This document shows positions 26,091-35,602 of a stretch of DNA of 50,544 nt, one piece after another (the first letter of the stretch is position 1; each line of letters begins with the position of its first letter). The notes beneath the pieces were generated by a model. That model was not told the origin of the DNA. It saw only the letters and a list, made by a program, of their open reading frames with translations, and ran no database searches. The position numbers were made by a program, and so were the translations under genes. The DNA is from Nemertoderma westbladi (lineage: Eukaryota > Xenacoelomorpha > Nemertodermatida > Nemertodermatidae), in contig JAUCBJ010000377.1 in assembly GCA_032718475.1 (NCBI GenBank), forward strand, positions 1 through 50,544, given 5' to 3'.

Positions 26091-29000
26091 TACTACTACT
26101 ACTACTACTAGGATCGGCATGCTGCATTGCAGCTGCATTTTTAAGAATGCTGTGCCGGCTTGTCAACAAAATTACACCGCCACAACTCCCTATCACCCAT
26201 GACATTTGCTAGATCATCCGCATCTTTAAGGCCAGTGTCCTTTAAGATGCGTCTCAAGAAAGTCATGGGCTGTCCACCATGCTTATTCACTCCATGAGGC
26301 TGCCAAAGTACAAGATTATGCACTGGCTGGTCCTCACGGCGAAAGCAATGTCCTGCAAAGCGGAGGCGATTTTGTTCTAGTGTCAAGCTTGGGGGAACCA
26401 ATGAGACACCTCCAATGTTATATAGTGTCTGGTTGGAGATGTGTGCATTGTACTTGACACAATGTACCCGGCGTAGCATTCTTGTGAATGTGCCATCCAG
26501 AGATTTGGTGTCCTCAGCAGTTAGAGCCCAGCATGGACTCCCGTAGAGGAGTACTGGAACTACTGCTGCTCTAAATAATCGGACCTTAAGTTTCCGATTA
26601 ATTCTAGGTGACTTCCAAATCCTGGAAAGCCTATTCAAGGCTGCCCATGCCTTTCCCTTACGTATTCGAAGGTCCTCACCTGACTTCCGGATCCATGATC
26701 CCAGGTAACAGAAGTCGTCCACATGCTCAAGCATACCATCCTTTGAGCTTATGCTCATCCGATCAGAGACTTGCTGAGGATTTTCAAAGTTAACTGTCAG
26801 AATTTTGGTCTTTCTGGAGTTAATAAAAAGACCAACACTAGAAGCAGCATGTTCTAATGAGCTGAGGAGCCGCTGGGCTCCCTCTAATGATTCTGAGAGT
26901 ACTCCTAAGTCATCAGCAAAGTCTAGATCAGTTAGGTACTTGGCAGGATTTCCTCGACTTCTGGAGCCAGTAGGTGGACTTATCATCACCCCATCATCAT
27001 TATGATGATCTAAGGACATGCGTAGAACATAGTCAACCACAATAATGAACAAGAATGGTGCAAGTGTGTCTCCTTGGAGGACGCCCCATAACACTTCAAA
27101 TGGTTCTGTGTCACCGTCAACAGTAGACACAAATGTTGTCGAACCATCGTATACTGATCTGATTGCTGCAATAATTTCATCAGGAATCCCATATAATGAA
27201 AGTATGCTGAACATACGTGAGCGAGAGACTGAATCAAAGGCCTTGAAGAAGTCAACAAAGATAACAGCCAGATGCCTGTCTTTCTTTTTTGATAACTCTT
27301 CAATTATCCTTCTAAGTGCCAAAATGGGCTCCATGGTCCCACGACCTTTACGGAACCCATTCTGATTTCCACGTAGCAGTCTCTCAATGGGATCCCTGAT
27401 GCGATTTAATAGAATTCTATTGTATAGTTTTGCAGCAATCGAGATCAATGAGATTCCCCGAAAAGAACCATAGAGTGTTAGGTTGCCCTTCTTGGGAACT
27501 GGCACCAACTTATTTGTTTTCATTTCTTGTGGGACTCTTGTTGTACGGTACATGTCTACTATGATGGGATAGATGAGCTTTAAACACTCAGGTATTTTAA
27601 AGACCTCAGGGGGAACACCATCTACTCCACTGGCACGATTGGTCTTAATGCTCTTTGCAGCAGCCTTCACTTCTGCAAAGGAGATATCGCCAATGGGAAT
27701 ATCTGGGAGTACAGACTCAGACACTTTTACTTCTATAAAGTTATCAGGCAATACCCTGTCATTATTGAGGAGCTTTTCAAAGTGGGCTTTCCAACCATTG
27801 AGGCGATCGGCTGGTGATTCAGCCTTAACCTTGGTGGTTGGTTGGCTTTTCCGCCCAGTAAGCAGATTGATCGATTTCCATGCCTGGGATGATTGCCTGC
27901 TGTCGTCAGCATCATTGATGGCATCAACCTGTTGGTTTATTAGCTCCTGTAGATTAACAGAGTACTGCCTGTTCAGGGACCTAGATGCAGCTTTAACTGC
28001 ATTCTTGGCCGCTGTAGTCTGTTTGAGTCGGGACTCTTTCTGCGCCTTATGAAGGTCATTTCGGCACTTCTGAATTTTGTTGTCAGTCCAGGGGGCCCTT
28101 TTCCTGTTTCGAGGGTATACAGGAACTGTTTCTGCAGCTGCTAACTTAACTGCTTCTGTAAAGGCAGTATAGCCCTCACAGTGATCTGCCGCCTCAGAGG
28201 CAAGAGCCTCATACCTGTTGCTCAGCTGTAGTGTGAAGCTGGATCTCACACTTGGCTGTTGCAACAGAGAGGACCAGTCATGCCGTGGCAAGGCAGATTT
28301 CGTTGTTCTGCTAGCACGCAGACTAAGTCTTACCTTGGCCACAATAAGGCGGTGATCACTGGAGAAGGGTCGAAGTGTAAATGCATTACAGTCTTGTATA
28401 GAGCTCCTGTATTTCCTACGAAACAGAATATGGTCTATCTGGGACTTGTGACCACTGGGTCCACTATGAGTCCATAGCTTTCCAGTTCGCTTCTTGAACT
28501 GGGTTCCAGCCGAAAACAATCCATTTCCAGAGATAAAATCCAGAAGATGGACAGAATTTCGGTTAACACTATTGCTATAGACCCAGGGCGATGTAGGTGA
28601 TTGATGCAGACTTGCATTAAAGTCTCCCAGGAATGTTAAGAATGCATGCTGATCCACTCCATCAGTTGCTGCTTGTAGATTGTGGTAGAAATTTTCCACC
28701 TCCTCTACAGGGGCAACACTAGTTGGAGAGTAGCACACAATCAGAACCACCTTAGGAAACTTCTTAGCCAGTCTTCCAGAACATGAGAAGTGGCAACGGA
28801 TGATGCGGTTAGAGATTTGGTCTATTTTGTCCAATGCTGCATGTGCAGTTGGATTCATCAATAGACCAATTCCACCATTGCCACTATCATCTGCTGATGC
28901 GAGGGCGAGTCGCCAACCGCCCCCCATGTCCTTAATCAGAACCTCATCAGTCTGTCCAGTCTGCATTCGGTGCTCTTGAACACCCACTGCGCTAAGAGAA

Positions 29001-29850
29001 AGCTTATCTGCCAAGGCAGTCAGCTCACCTTGTCGCATTGGGGACCCGAGTGTTAGGGTGTTTACTGAGGCTAGTCTAGTGACTTGCCTCAGATTCACCA
29101 ATGGCTTTGTTGGTCGGGGTGGAACATGAGAGTAGCCTCCAACTCCAGAATCCCTCTCCCCATCACAATCTGGCCTCCCTGGTGACCCAGGGTTTGGGCC
29201 AGAAAGGTCATCAGGAAAGGGACTCAAAGAATTGTTAGCTGCTCTCTCTCCAGTAGGGGGTGAGACAGGCAGCCGGTCAGGAGTTAACTGACGCCTGTGA
29301 GGCCTATTGTGTCCGGTAATTCCACTGGCCTCTAGTGGCCGGACCTCCGCATTGCTAATGTAATCCATAGTGGGGGTTGGGGGGTGCTTTTTTGCCGAGT
29401 CAGCTCTCGGGGCAAATACCACACCCTGGTTTGCCATTCCACAGGGTGGGTGTCGCAATGGAGTCAGATATGAGGCCCATCACCCATATCTACTCTGGTG
29501 TACATGACCCACCATTGGCTGTTGCAGCTCATCTGCTGGGTCATGCCCTGTACCCTTGCTGCCAGGTGCAGGTCGCAGTGAAGTGCCCTCAGAGTGGACA
29601 TGAGAACACTCTACTCCTAACCAGCCATTGGTAGATCACCATCTGCCTGGTCAGGCCATATACCCCTGCAGCCAAGTATATGGGTCCTTAATCCAGGACC
29701 AAGGGCGTCCTTATCCCAGAACGAAGGGGGTCCTAGTTACAGGACCAGATTTGCCCTAGTAAGAGGGTCTATGCAGCTACAGGTGGCACCTCCTTTATGC
29801 TGCATGGAGGTGGCAAGTTTTCTTGATCAATGACCTAGAATACTGTGGTC
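26091..29850 (-). mobile_element. Full-length non-LTR retrotransposon (LINE) inserted in the Ty3-like element
   Basis: The insertion is bounded by a target duplication: CTGTGGTC at 26083-26090 and 29843-29850, extendable to 11 bases with one mismatch. On the minus strand it ends in a (TAG)n tail (26091-26112) after GCATGCCGATCC. The 5' untranslated part (29438-29839) holds two diverged repeats around the GGTCATGCC/CAGGCCATA region, which may be tandem promoter units. The coding frame is intact, so this copy may be a source element. Confidence 0.85.
26141..29437 (-). CDS. LINE ORF: endonuclease-reverse transcriptase
   Basis: 1,098 residues from ATG 29437 (open frame continues 7 codons upstream without ATG). 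A Pro-rich N-terminal region (1-130) is followed by an apurinic-type endonuclease (about 130-375) with GVQEHRM, LGDFNASL and SSDHRLIV motifs, then reverse transcriptase (about 610-885) with GFRKGRG, VDFFKAFDSV, QGDTLAPFLF and the active site FADD near 840, and a C-terminal region with RLRFAGHCFRREDQP and a distal Cys. It nicks DNA and copies its RNA at the nick. The clade looks like the RTE/CR1-related group but I cannot assign it. No separate ORF1 is seen. Only about 30 bases separate the stop from the (TAG)n tail. Confidence 0.92.
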   Translation of the reverse strand: MANQGVVFAPRADSAKKHPPTPTMDYISNAEVRPLEASGITGHNRPHRRQLTPDRLPVSPPTGERAANNSLSPFPDDLSGPNPGSPGRPDCDGERDSGVGGYSHVPPRPTKPLVNLRQVTRLASVNTLTLGSPMRQGELTALADKLSLSAVGVQEHRMQTGQTDEVLIKDMGGGWRLALASADDSGNGGIGLLMNPTAHAALDKIDQISNRIIRCHFSCSGRLAKKFPKVVLIVCYSPTSVAPVEEVENFYHNLQAATDGVDQHAFLTFLGDFNASLHQSPTSPWVYSNSVNRNSVHLLDFISGNGLFSAGTQFKKRTGKLWTHSGPSGHKSQIDHILFRRKYRSSIQDCNAFTLRPFSSDHRLIVAKVRLSLRASRTTKSALPRHDWSSLLQQPSVRSSFTLQLSNRYEALASEAADHCEGYTAFTEAVKLAAAETVPVYPRNRKRAPWTDNKIQKCRNDLHKAQKESRLKQTTAAKNAVKAASRSLNRQYSVNLQELINQQVDAINDADDSRQSSQAWKSINLLTGRKSQPTTKVKAESPADRLNGWKAHFEKLLNNDRVLPDNFIEVKVSESVLPDIPIGDISFAEVKAAAKSIKTNRASGVDGVPPEVFKIPECLKLIYPIIVDMYRTTRVPQEMKTNKLVPVPKKGNLTLYGSFRGISLISIAAKLYNRILLNRIRDPIERLLRGNQNGFRKGRGTMEPILALRRIIEELSKKKDRHLAVIFVDFFKAFDSVSRSRMFSILSLYGIPDEIIAAIRSVYDGSTTFVSTVDGDTEPFEVLWGVLQGDTLAPFLFIIVVDYVLRMSLDHHNDDGVMISPPTGSRSRGNPAKYLTDLDFADDLGVLSESLEGAQRLLSSLEHAASSVGLFINSRKTKILTVNFENPQQVSDRMSISSKDGMLEHVDDFCYLGSWIRKSGEDLRIRKGKAWAALNRLSRIWKSPRINRKLKVRLFRAAVVPVLLYGSPCWALTAEDTKSLDGTFTRMLRRVHCVKYNAHISNQTLYNIGGVSLVPPSLTLEQNRLRFAGHCFRREDQPVHNLVLWQPHGVNKHGGQPMTFLRRILKDTGLKDADDLANVMGDRELWRCNFVDKPAQHS

Positions 29851-32535
29851 AATCGAGTCCAAATAATGGTGTCTCCATTCTTTTATGCTTATTTTAAACA
29901 TATACCATGTAAAGTATTATGTGACAGTGGTGCCACTTCCAATATGATTTTGCTTGCCTTTGTCAAGTCTGCAAACATCCCAAGGGGCCGTCCAAGTATG
30001 ACGTCAGCACTTTAGGGGGGGGGGAGGGGGGTTGGGAAAATCTGATGACGTGCTGATGAGGGGAGGGGAGGGGGTCAGCCAAAATCTGACGTCAGCATGT
30101 TCATTTATAGTTGCTAGAAAAGATATAGCAGAAGAGTAAATAGCTTGCTATTTTAATTGTTCGAAGCCCCTGAAGGCCCCTAGCACAACCTTCTGTTTCA
30201 GTTACCAGTCACCATGTTTCAGTGATTATGACGCGTGCTACTGGGGTACTGCGGTACTGGGGTTCGCCTGAAAATGTAACATCTTCATAATAAAAAAATT
30301 AATAAAATAAAAAAATTTTTGTAATAAACTATTAAGTTTATTACAAATTTTTTTTTAATCTGATTTAGGGGGGGGGGGGGGGGGTCAACGCCTATCTGAT
30401 TACATCTGATTTAGGGGAGGGAGGGGGTCAACATTTTGGGGAAAAGTGCAGACGTCATACTTGGACGGCCCCCAATGTATAAGTCGGATCAAGTTGCGCG
30501 ACAGGTTGATAAGAGTTGCATTAATATTTGCGGTGAAGTCAAGATTGAGTTTACCTTTGGCTCACAGTGTCTATCTTTGAATGCTTTGGTATCTACTCAA
30601 ATGGAGTGTGATGTCTTAGCTGGTATTCCTTTTATGTTCGATAACTCAATCGAAATCTCTATCAAACACAAAGAAATATTAATTGGAAGTCAATGGATTT
30701 CATATGGTACACAACCTCCTCAATATCCTTCAATTAGATGTCTACAAACAGTTGTCCGCAGTCAACAGTCTACAGTCATTTATCCCGGTGAATTCATTGA
30801 AGTGTCTGATCCCGATTTAAACTTCCATCAAGGCGAAGTTGCTATTCAGGCCTGCTCATCTTCTCCAGTAAATGGATCGTGGCCTGAACCTTCGCTATCC
30901 AGAGTTGTGGATGGCGTCCTTCGCATTCCAAATGAAACTAATTCAGTTATATCTATCAAGAAATCACAACAATTAGCTGTTATTCATGCTGTAGTTACTG
31001 AACCAGAGCTCGCTAATATGAATGTTCATCCTGTATTATCAAAGCTTTCAAAACCGTTGGCACATGATCCATCATCTGAGGTGATTGTTGATCCTGATCA
31101 TCAGCTTTCATTAGATCATTCGAAATTTTCTAATGTGTTCAGTAAGAATATTGAAACATACAACGATTTTAGTGGTGTGCTTCGAGCAGATATTAATTTA
31201 GGTCCTGTTAAGCCTCCCCCAAGAAAGGGTCGTGTTCCCTTTTATACCCATTCGAATTTGGCAGTGCTTCAGGACGAGTTTGATTCGCTCGAAAAACTTG
31301 GTATGTTGGCTAAGCCAGAAGATGTTGGTGTTGTGGTACAACACGTGAGTCCAAGTTTTCTGGTTAAGAAACCTAATGGTAGTTTTAGAATTCTCACGTC
31401 CTTCAATGAACTTGGCCATTTTACTCGACTAATTCCTTCTAAACCAACCAAGCCTGAGGAAGTTTTGCAAACTCTTGCCAACTTCAAATTTATCGCCAAA
31501 AGCGATTTCAGTAAGTGTTTTTACCAAATTCCAGTTGCCAAATCATCTATTCCATATCTTGGAACTATGACACCATTTAAAGGTGTTCGTGTATATCTCC
31601 GTGCTGCCATGGGTATGCCTGGTAGTTCTGAGTGGGAAGATGAATTGATCTTTCGGGTTCTTGGTGTTTTTCTTCAACTAGGTTGGCTGGTTAAAATTGC
31701 AGATGATTTTTATATTGGTGCTGACACCATTGAAGAGCTCCATAGCCGCTGGGTTCAGGTATTACAGTGTTTATGTAAAAATAATCTTAAGCTGTCTGCT
31801 TCTAAGACTGTCATTGCACCACTGAAAACTACTATTTTGGGATGGATTTGGAATTGTGGAACGCTCTCTGTTTCCGCTCATAAGATAAGTCCACTTGTTT
31901 TTGCAATTCCTCCAGTAACATGTTCTGCTATGCGTTCTTTTCTAGGTTCTGTTAAGGACATTGCTCGTTGCTTTCCTCGTTGTTCATCGTTCTTAGCACC
32001 ATTAGAGTCGGCAATTAGGGGATTAAAGGGTGCTAATCGAATTAACTGGTCTCCCGAGTTAACCAAAGATTTCGAGAAAGTTAAAGACACTTTACGTTCT
32101 CCTTCTGTTCTCACTATCCCCAAGCGTAATGATAAGCTTATCTTAACTACAGATGCATCACCTCTCAACAATGGTATTGGTGGAACGTTATATGTTTTGA
32201 GAGATGGCCACAAGAAGCTTGCTGGTCATTTTAGTTGTAAAATGAAGGATCATCAAACTCATTGGTTTCCTTGTGAAAGAGAAGGACTTGCTATTGCTGG
32301 TTGTGTTTCTCATTTCGTGCCGTATATTCGTGAGTCTATCCATCAAACTCAACTGCTTACTGATAGTAAGCCCTGTGTGCAAGCTTATCGTAAGCTTTGT
32401 CAAGGCGAATTTTCTGCTAGTGCACGACTATCCACCTTTTTGTCTGCATTATCAGGACTTAATGTTAGCTTACACCATATCAAAGGTGATGATAATGTCC
32501 TCTCTGATTACAATTCCCGACACCCTATCGTTGTG
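29851..32535 (+). pseudogene. Pol part of the Ty3-like element: protease, RT, RNase H
   Basis: The protease starts right of the LINE (DSGATSN motif, 29922-29942) and is cut by the small inverted-repeat element at 29984-30472, resuming at 30476. RT spans about 31260-31880, with the active-site region IADDFYIG at 31696-31719 (ADD rather than the common YVDD; as I recall, this is usual in an invertebrate/fish Ty3 subgroup). RNase H follows (TTDAS near 32150, TDSKPC near 32360). The apparent protein start at 30436 is a TTG inside the inserted element. A single-base frameshift near 32532, beside an A6 run, shifts the reading frame before the integrase. Confidence 0.85.
29984..30472. mobile_element. 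Small non-autonomous inverted-repeat element (MITE), 489 bp
   Basis: Terminal inverted repeats beginning GGGGCCGTCCAAGTATGACG match over about 26 bases with one mismatch. A 3-bp target duplication CAA flanks it (29981-29983 and 30473-30475), and removing element plus one CAA leaves the protease in phase. No reading frame inside; the interior is G-rich with repeated TCTGATTTAGGGG-type blocks. The 3-bp duplication and G-rich ends suggest a PIF/Harbinger-like helper, which is inference. Confidence 0.85.
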
Positions 32536-33676
32536 AAGAAAAAACTTGTCAGATTTGTAAATTTGTTGAAGAAACTGCTGTTTCAACATGCCTTGCTGTT
32601 ACAGTTGGAGATGTTTTGAATGGAACCTCGAGAATGCCGTTTCTGTGCTCAGCATCATGGAAAAGTGCACAGAATGCTTGTCCAACGCTGCGTAAAGTGT
32701 TTGCTCACCTTACTAATGGTACAAGACCTGTTAAGAATGCTAAGGGCTGTCGTGATCTCAAGGTCTATTTAAGATCTGCCACTATCAATAAGCAGGGCAT
32801 TCTAGTTGTTAATAAGGAAGATCCATACATCCACAACCGTGAGTTAATTGTTGTTCCAGTTGAAATTCTAGAAGGGTTGCTTACTGTGATTCATCTTTCG
32901 TTTAAACATCCTTCTAAGCTACAGTTGTCTAAGTTATTTCATCGATACTTCTTTGCTATTAATGCAGATGATATTATCGACAGAGTCAGCAATGATAATT
33001 GCACTGAATATAAAGCTCTCAAAAAGCTCAGTTCCGAATTAATTCCCCAATCCAGCTCTAAATCTCCTGAGTCTCCTGGACTACAAATGGCAGCTGATCT
33101 CTTACGTAGATTTAAACAGAAAATTTTTGTGGTACGTGATGTTTTCTCTTCTTACACCTGGGCAGTTTTGGTTGATGATGAACAATCTGATTCACTTAGA
33201 AAGGGTATTCTCAATTGTATCCTACCACTACGTAGTAACATGTATAAAATTCGGGTTGATTGTGCGCCTGGTTTACAAGCACTCCGTAATAATTCAATAT
33301 TGTTACGCAATGGTATTGTGCTTGATTTTGGATCTGAGAAAAACTGTAACAAGAATCCAGTCGCTGATCGTGCTATTCAGGAATTGGAGGTTGAACTTCT
33401 CAAATGCTATCCTGATTCTCAAGCTTTAACTCAACAGGAAATCATTTCTGCTGTCGATATGCTAAACTCTAGAATCAGATCATCGAATTTATCTGCCAAA
33501 GAAATAATATTTGGACGTGATCAACTTACCGGAGAGAGGCTAAATTTTTCTGATCAAACATTGTTTAAACAACAGGAACTTCGTCGTGAAAGTAATCATG
33601 ATGTCAGCGCTAAAAGCAAATCACGTGGTTCGTCTCACTGTTCAATTCCAGAGCTGCATGTTGGTTATCTCGTATT
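32536..33676 (+). pseudogene. Ty3-like integrase, frameshifted
   Basis: In phase 3 from about 32536. It begins with a Cys pair (CQIC) and the V-G-D-V-L-N-G-x-S-R-x-P-F segment typical of one Ty3 subgroup, then a zinc domain (HLSFKHP...DNC), then the rve core: D near 33097 (MAADLLRR), D near 33260 (VDCAPG), E near 33378 (AIQELE). The last zinc ligand, expected two residues after the Cys at about 33001, reads Tyr, so HHCC is incomplete. The C-terminal part continues in another phase after about 33676. No ATG at the apparent start (TTG 32616). Confidence 0.8.
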
Positions 33677-34116
33677 CATTTAAGGACGAGCTAAGCAAAC
33701 ATCATCCTCATGACAGATACATTGTCATCAAGCTTCATGATTCAATGGCTATTATACAGAAGTTCAACAATAACATATTTGGACGTAAACATTATTCAGT
33801 TCCATTTGAAAAGCTCATGCTTTGTACCCCTACACCTACTCAACCCGTGAACGCCAAATGGTTTGGTGAGCATGACGTGTGTGATAGTTGCAGCGAAAGT
33901 GAAGGTGATTTTAAGATTAAAGGTGACCGTCAGTTTGCACCACCGCCTGAAGATTTCTTGAAGGATTGTCAGATTGCTCCTGAGAATTTACTGGATGACG
34001 TTGCTTTTAATAATGATGACGGTATTCGTCGATCAAAGCGTGCTCATAAACCGCCAAAATGTTATGGTTCTCCGATTCGATACGATCCCAATTATCCACT
34101 TGATGGAGAGCTCTGA
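33677..34116 (+). pseudogene. C-terminal tail of the Ty3-like polyprotein, shifted frame
   Basis: After a one-base shift near 33676 (in ATTCATTTAAGG) the frame continues for about 145 codons with DRYIVIKLHD, an SH3-like integrase tail, an acidic stretch and a basic R-R-S-K-R-A-H-K-P-P-K segment, ending at TGA 34114. Then a long A run (34210-34240) and the 3' LTR follow. Upstream parts of this same frame before 33677 are not part of the protein. Confidence 0.65.
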
Positions 34117-34204
34117 CTGAACTCTACAATGTCTTCCACAACTCTTCGTCTAATTGGAAACTCATAGACACATGCATATAACCGGACTAATAGAGACTTT
34201 GTTC

Positions 34205-34242
<38 letters not shown>

Positions 34243-34366
34243 AAATTCGAAAGTACAAATTGCAATGTGTATTTTATTTTCTAAAAAATTGGAAATGTGG
34301 TCTTTTGTTTCTTTTGCAAGATGAACAAAAGTTGCGCCACTATGTTGTATTGTACCGGTACTGTAC
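34117..34366. other. Ty3-like element 3' non-coding region
   Basis: An A-rich run of about 31 A at 34210-34240 could be the polypurine tract region. The stretch 34260-34366 may be the first part of the 3' LTR that is missing from the left copy. Confidence 0.45.
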
Positions 34367-34548
34367 TAGTACCAGTACCTACTACTGCTGTACTTACCAG
34401 TACCTACTACTGTATTGGTTCCGGTTTCTACTGTACCTTTGTGTTGTTCTTGTTATATTATTTTCGTATTTGGATTTTGAGACAAAGATCAGAGTTTGGA
34501 GCATTGACTTAGTTGATTTGTTTGTTTTATTTTATACCCGTCTGGCGT
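34367..34548 (+). repeat. 3' LTR of the Ty3-like element
   Basis: Matches 24686-24872 except for a missing 6 bases (CCGGTA-like) and one T-to-A change. It may begin as early as about 34275. It ends at CTGGCGT, right next to a gag remnant of another element. Confidence 0.75.
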
Positions 34549-34558
34549 TGACGAGGAG

Positions 34559-35066
34559 GTGGATTTATTAAAAAGGTTCAACAGATGGAGAATTTCGTGG
34601 GGTAACTACAGTATGCTAAAGACTATTAAATTACATTTACAACCACGGGACGAACAAATATGTGCATTTTTCGGGTATTGCAGCCCCAGTTTCCTTTCAA
34701 AATTGCAATACGCTGTGGAAATCCATCAGACTGTCAGAATACCACTATGACTCTAGAAGAAGTTCTCGATAAACTCGAGGGATATTTAAAGGAAAAACAA
34801 AACGTCGTGCTGGACCGGTGGGAACTGACGACCTGTAAACAGCAGGAATCAGAGTCGTTCAAGAATTTCTACACGAGATTAAGCGAAATGGCAGAAACTT
34901 TTAAATTAATATACACAGATATATTTTTTATAATAATACGCAGAAATTTTTATGGACGAAGATGCCTGGATGTCGACGTTAATAACGGTCGGCATTTCCG
35001 ACGAGGAAATCCGCCAGGATCTTTTGGCGAAGTCACTGGGTCTCACTCATAAGGAAACAAAAGATT
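34559..35066 (+). pseudogene. Gag capsid relic of a second Ty3-like family
   Basis: Pieces of one capsid-like protein in several phases. A segment from about 34559 includes LKRFNRWRISWGNY and DEQICAFFG. A second, at 34747-34910, includes TLEEVLDKLEGYLKEKQNVV and ESFKNFYTRLSEMAETFKL, typical of Ty3 Gag. A third, at 34951-35066, reads DEDAWMSTLITVGISDEEIR and ends at TAA. An AT insertion lies near 34925. No pol follows. It adjoins the LTR of the other element and the fold-back repeat on the other side. Confidence 0.6.
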
Positions 35067-35602
35067 AAAAAAAGTGTCTCCATCGATATTGCACCAGTTA
35101 CACCGCAGTTATTCTTCAAAGATTTAGTGATTTGTTGGTACTAGTAGAAAGCTGACCGTGCAAGGATTCCAAATATGTAAAAATATTTGAATTTGGTTGG
35201 GAAATAGCTGAGATATGGGCATTCGAATTTTGCATGTATTTGCTTCCGCTGCAGGCCATTTATTCTATTAAATAAATACACAATGTTCTAGAACATTTTG
35301 ATTATGTGGGAATATCCATAAACTAGTATTATCATGTAGGCATTGGATTGTTGCCAAGCTACTTATGAGATAAACAAAATATTCTAGAACATTGTGTATT
35401 TATTTAATAGAATAAATGGCCTGCAGCGGAAGCAAATACATGCAAAATTCGAATGCCCATATCTCAGCTATTTCCCAATCAAATTCAAATATTTTTTTGG
35501 AATCCTTGCACGGTCAGCTTTCTACTAGTACCAACAAATCACTAAATCTTTGAAGAATAACTGCGGTGTAACTGGTGCAATATCGATGGAGACACTTTTT
35601 TA
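35067..35602. repeat. Large fold-back repeat: ~230-bp arms, 77-bp loop
   Basis: 35067-35299 and 35377-35602 are inverted copies of each other with only a few differences, including a 6-base indel near 35177. The arms start with an A-run plus GTGTCTCC and meet near the palindrome TGTTCTAGAACA. No terminal target duplication recognised and no coding capacity. It is either a fold-back transposon or an inverted duplication; RNA from it would form a long hairpin. Confidence 0.92.

Larger units (their letters stand above)
24686..34548 (+). mobile_element. Ty3-like LTR retrotransposon, broken by two nested insertions
   Basis: Direct repeats at 24686-24872 and 34367-34547 flank gag, protease, RT, RNase H and integrase on the plus strand. 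The repeats differ by one substitution and one 6-bp indel, so insertion was recent. A minus-strand LINE (26091-29850) splits the frame after codon 340, and a small inverted-repeat element (29984-30472) splits the protease. Both insertions lie within one frame: ignoring them and one copy of each target duplication, the gag and pol parts are in the same phase. Two single-base frameshifts (near 32532 and 33676) break the rest. No matching target duplication flanks the LTRs. Confidence 0.85.

Noticed and set aside
26091-26111. Tyr-run C-terminus of the Gag protein
   Set aside because: It is the (TAG)n tail of the LINE read on the opposite strand.
30436-30475. Apparent start of a 727-codon pol protein
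   Set aside because: The first codon is TTG and lies inside the 489-bp inserted element; the real protease begins left of that element.
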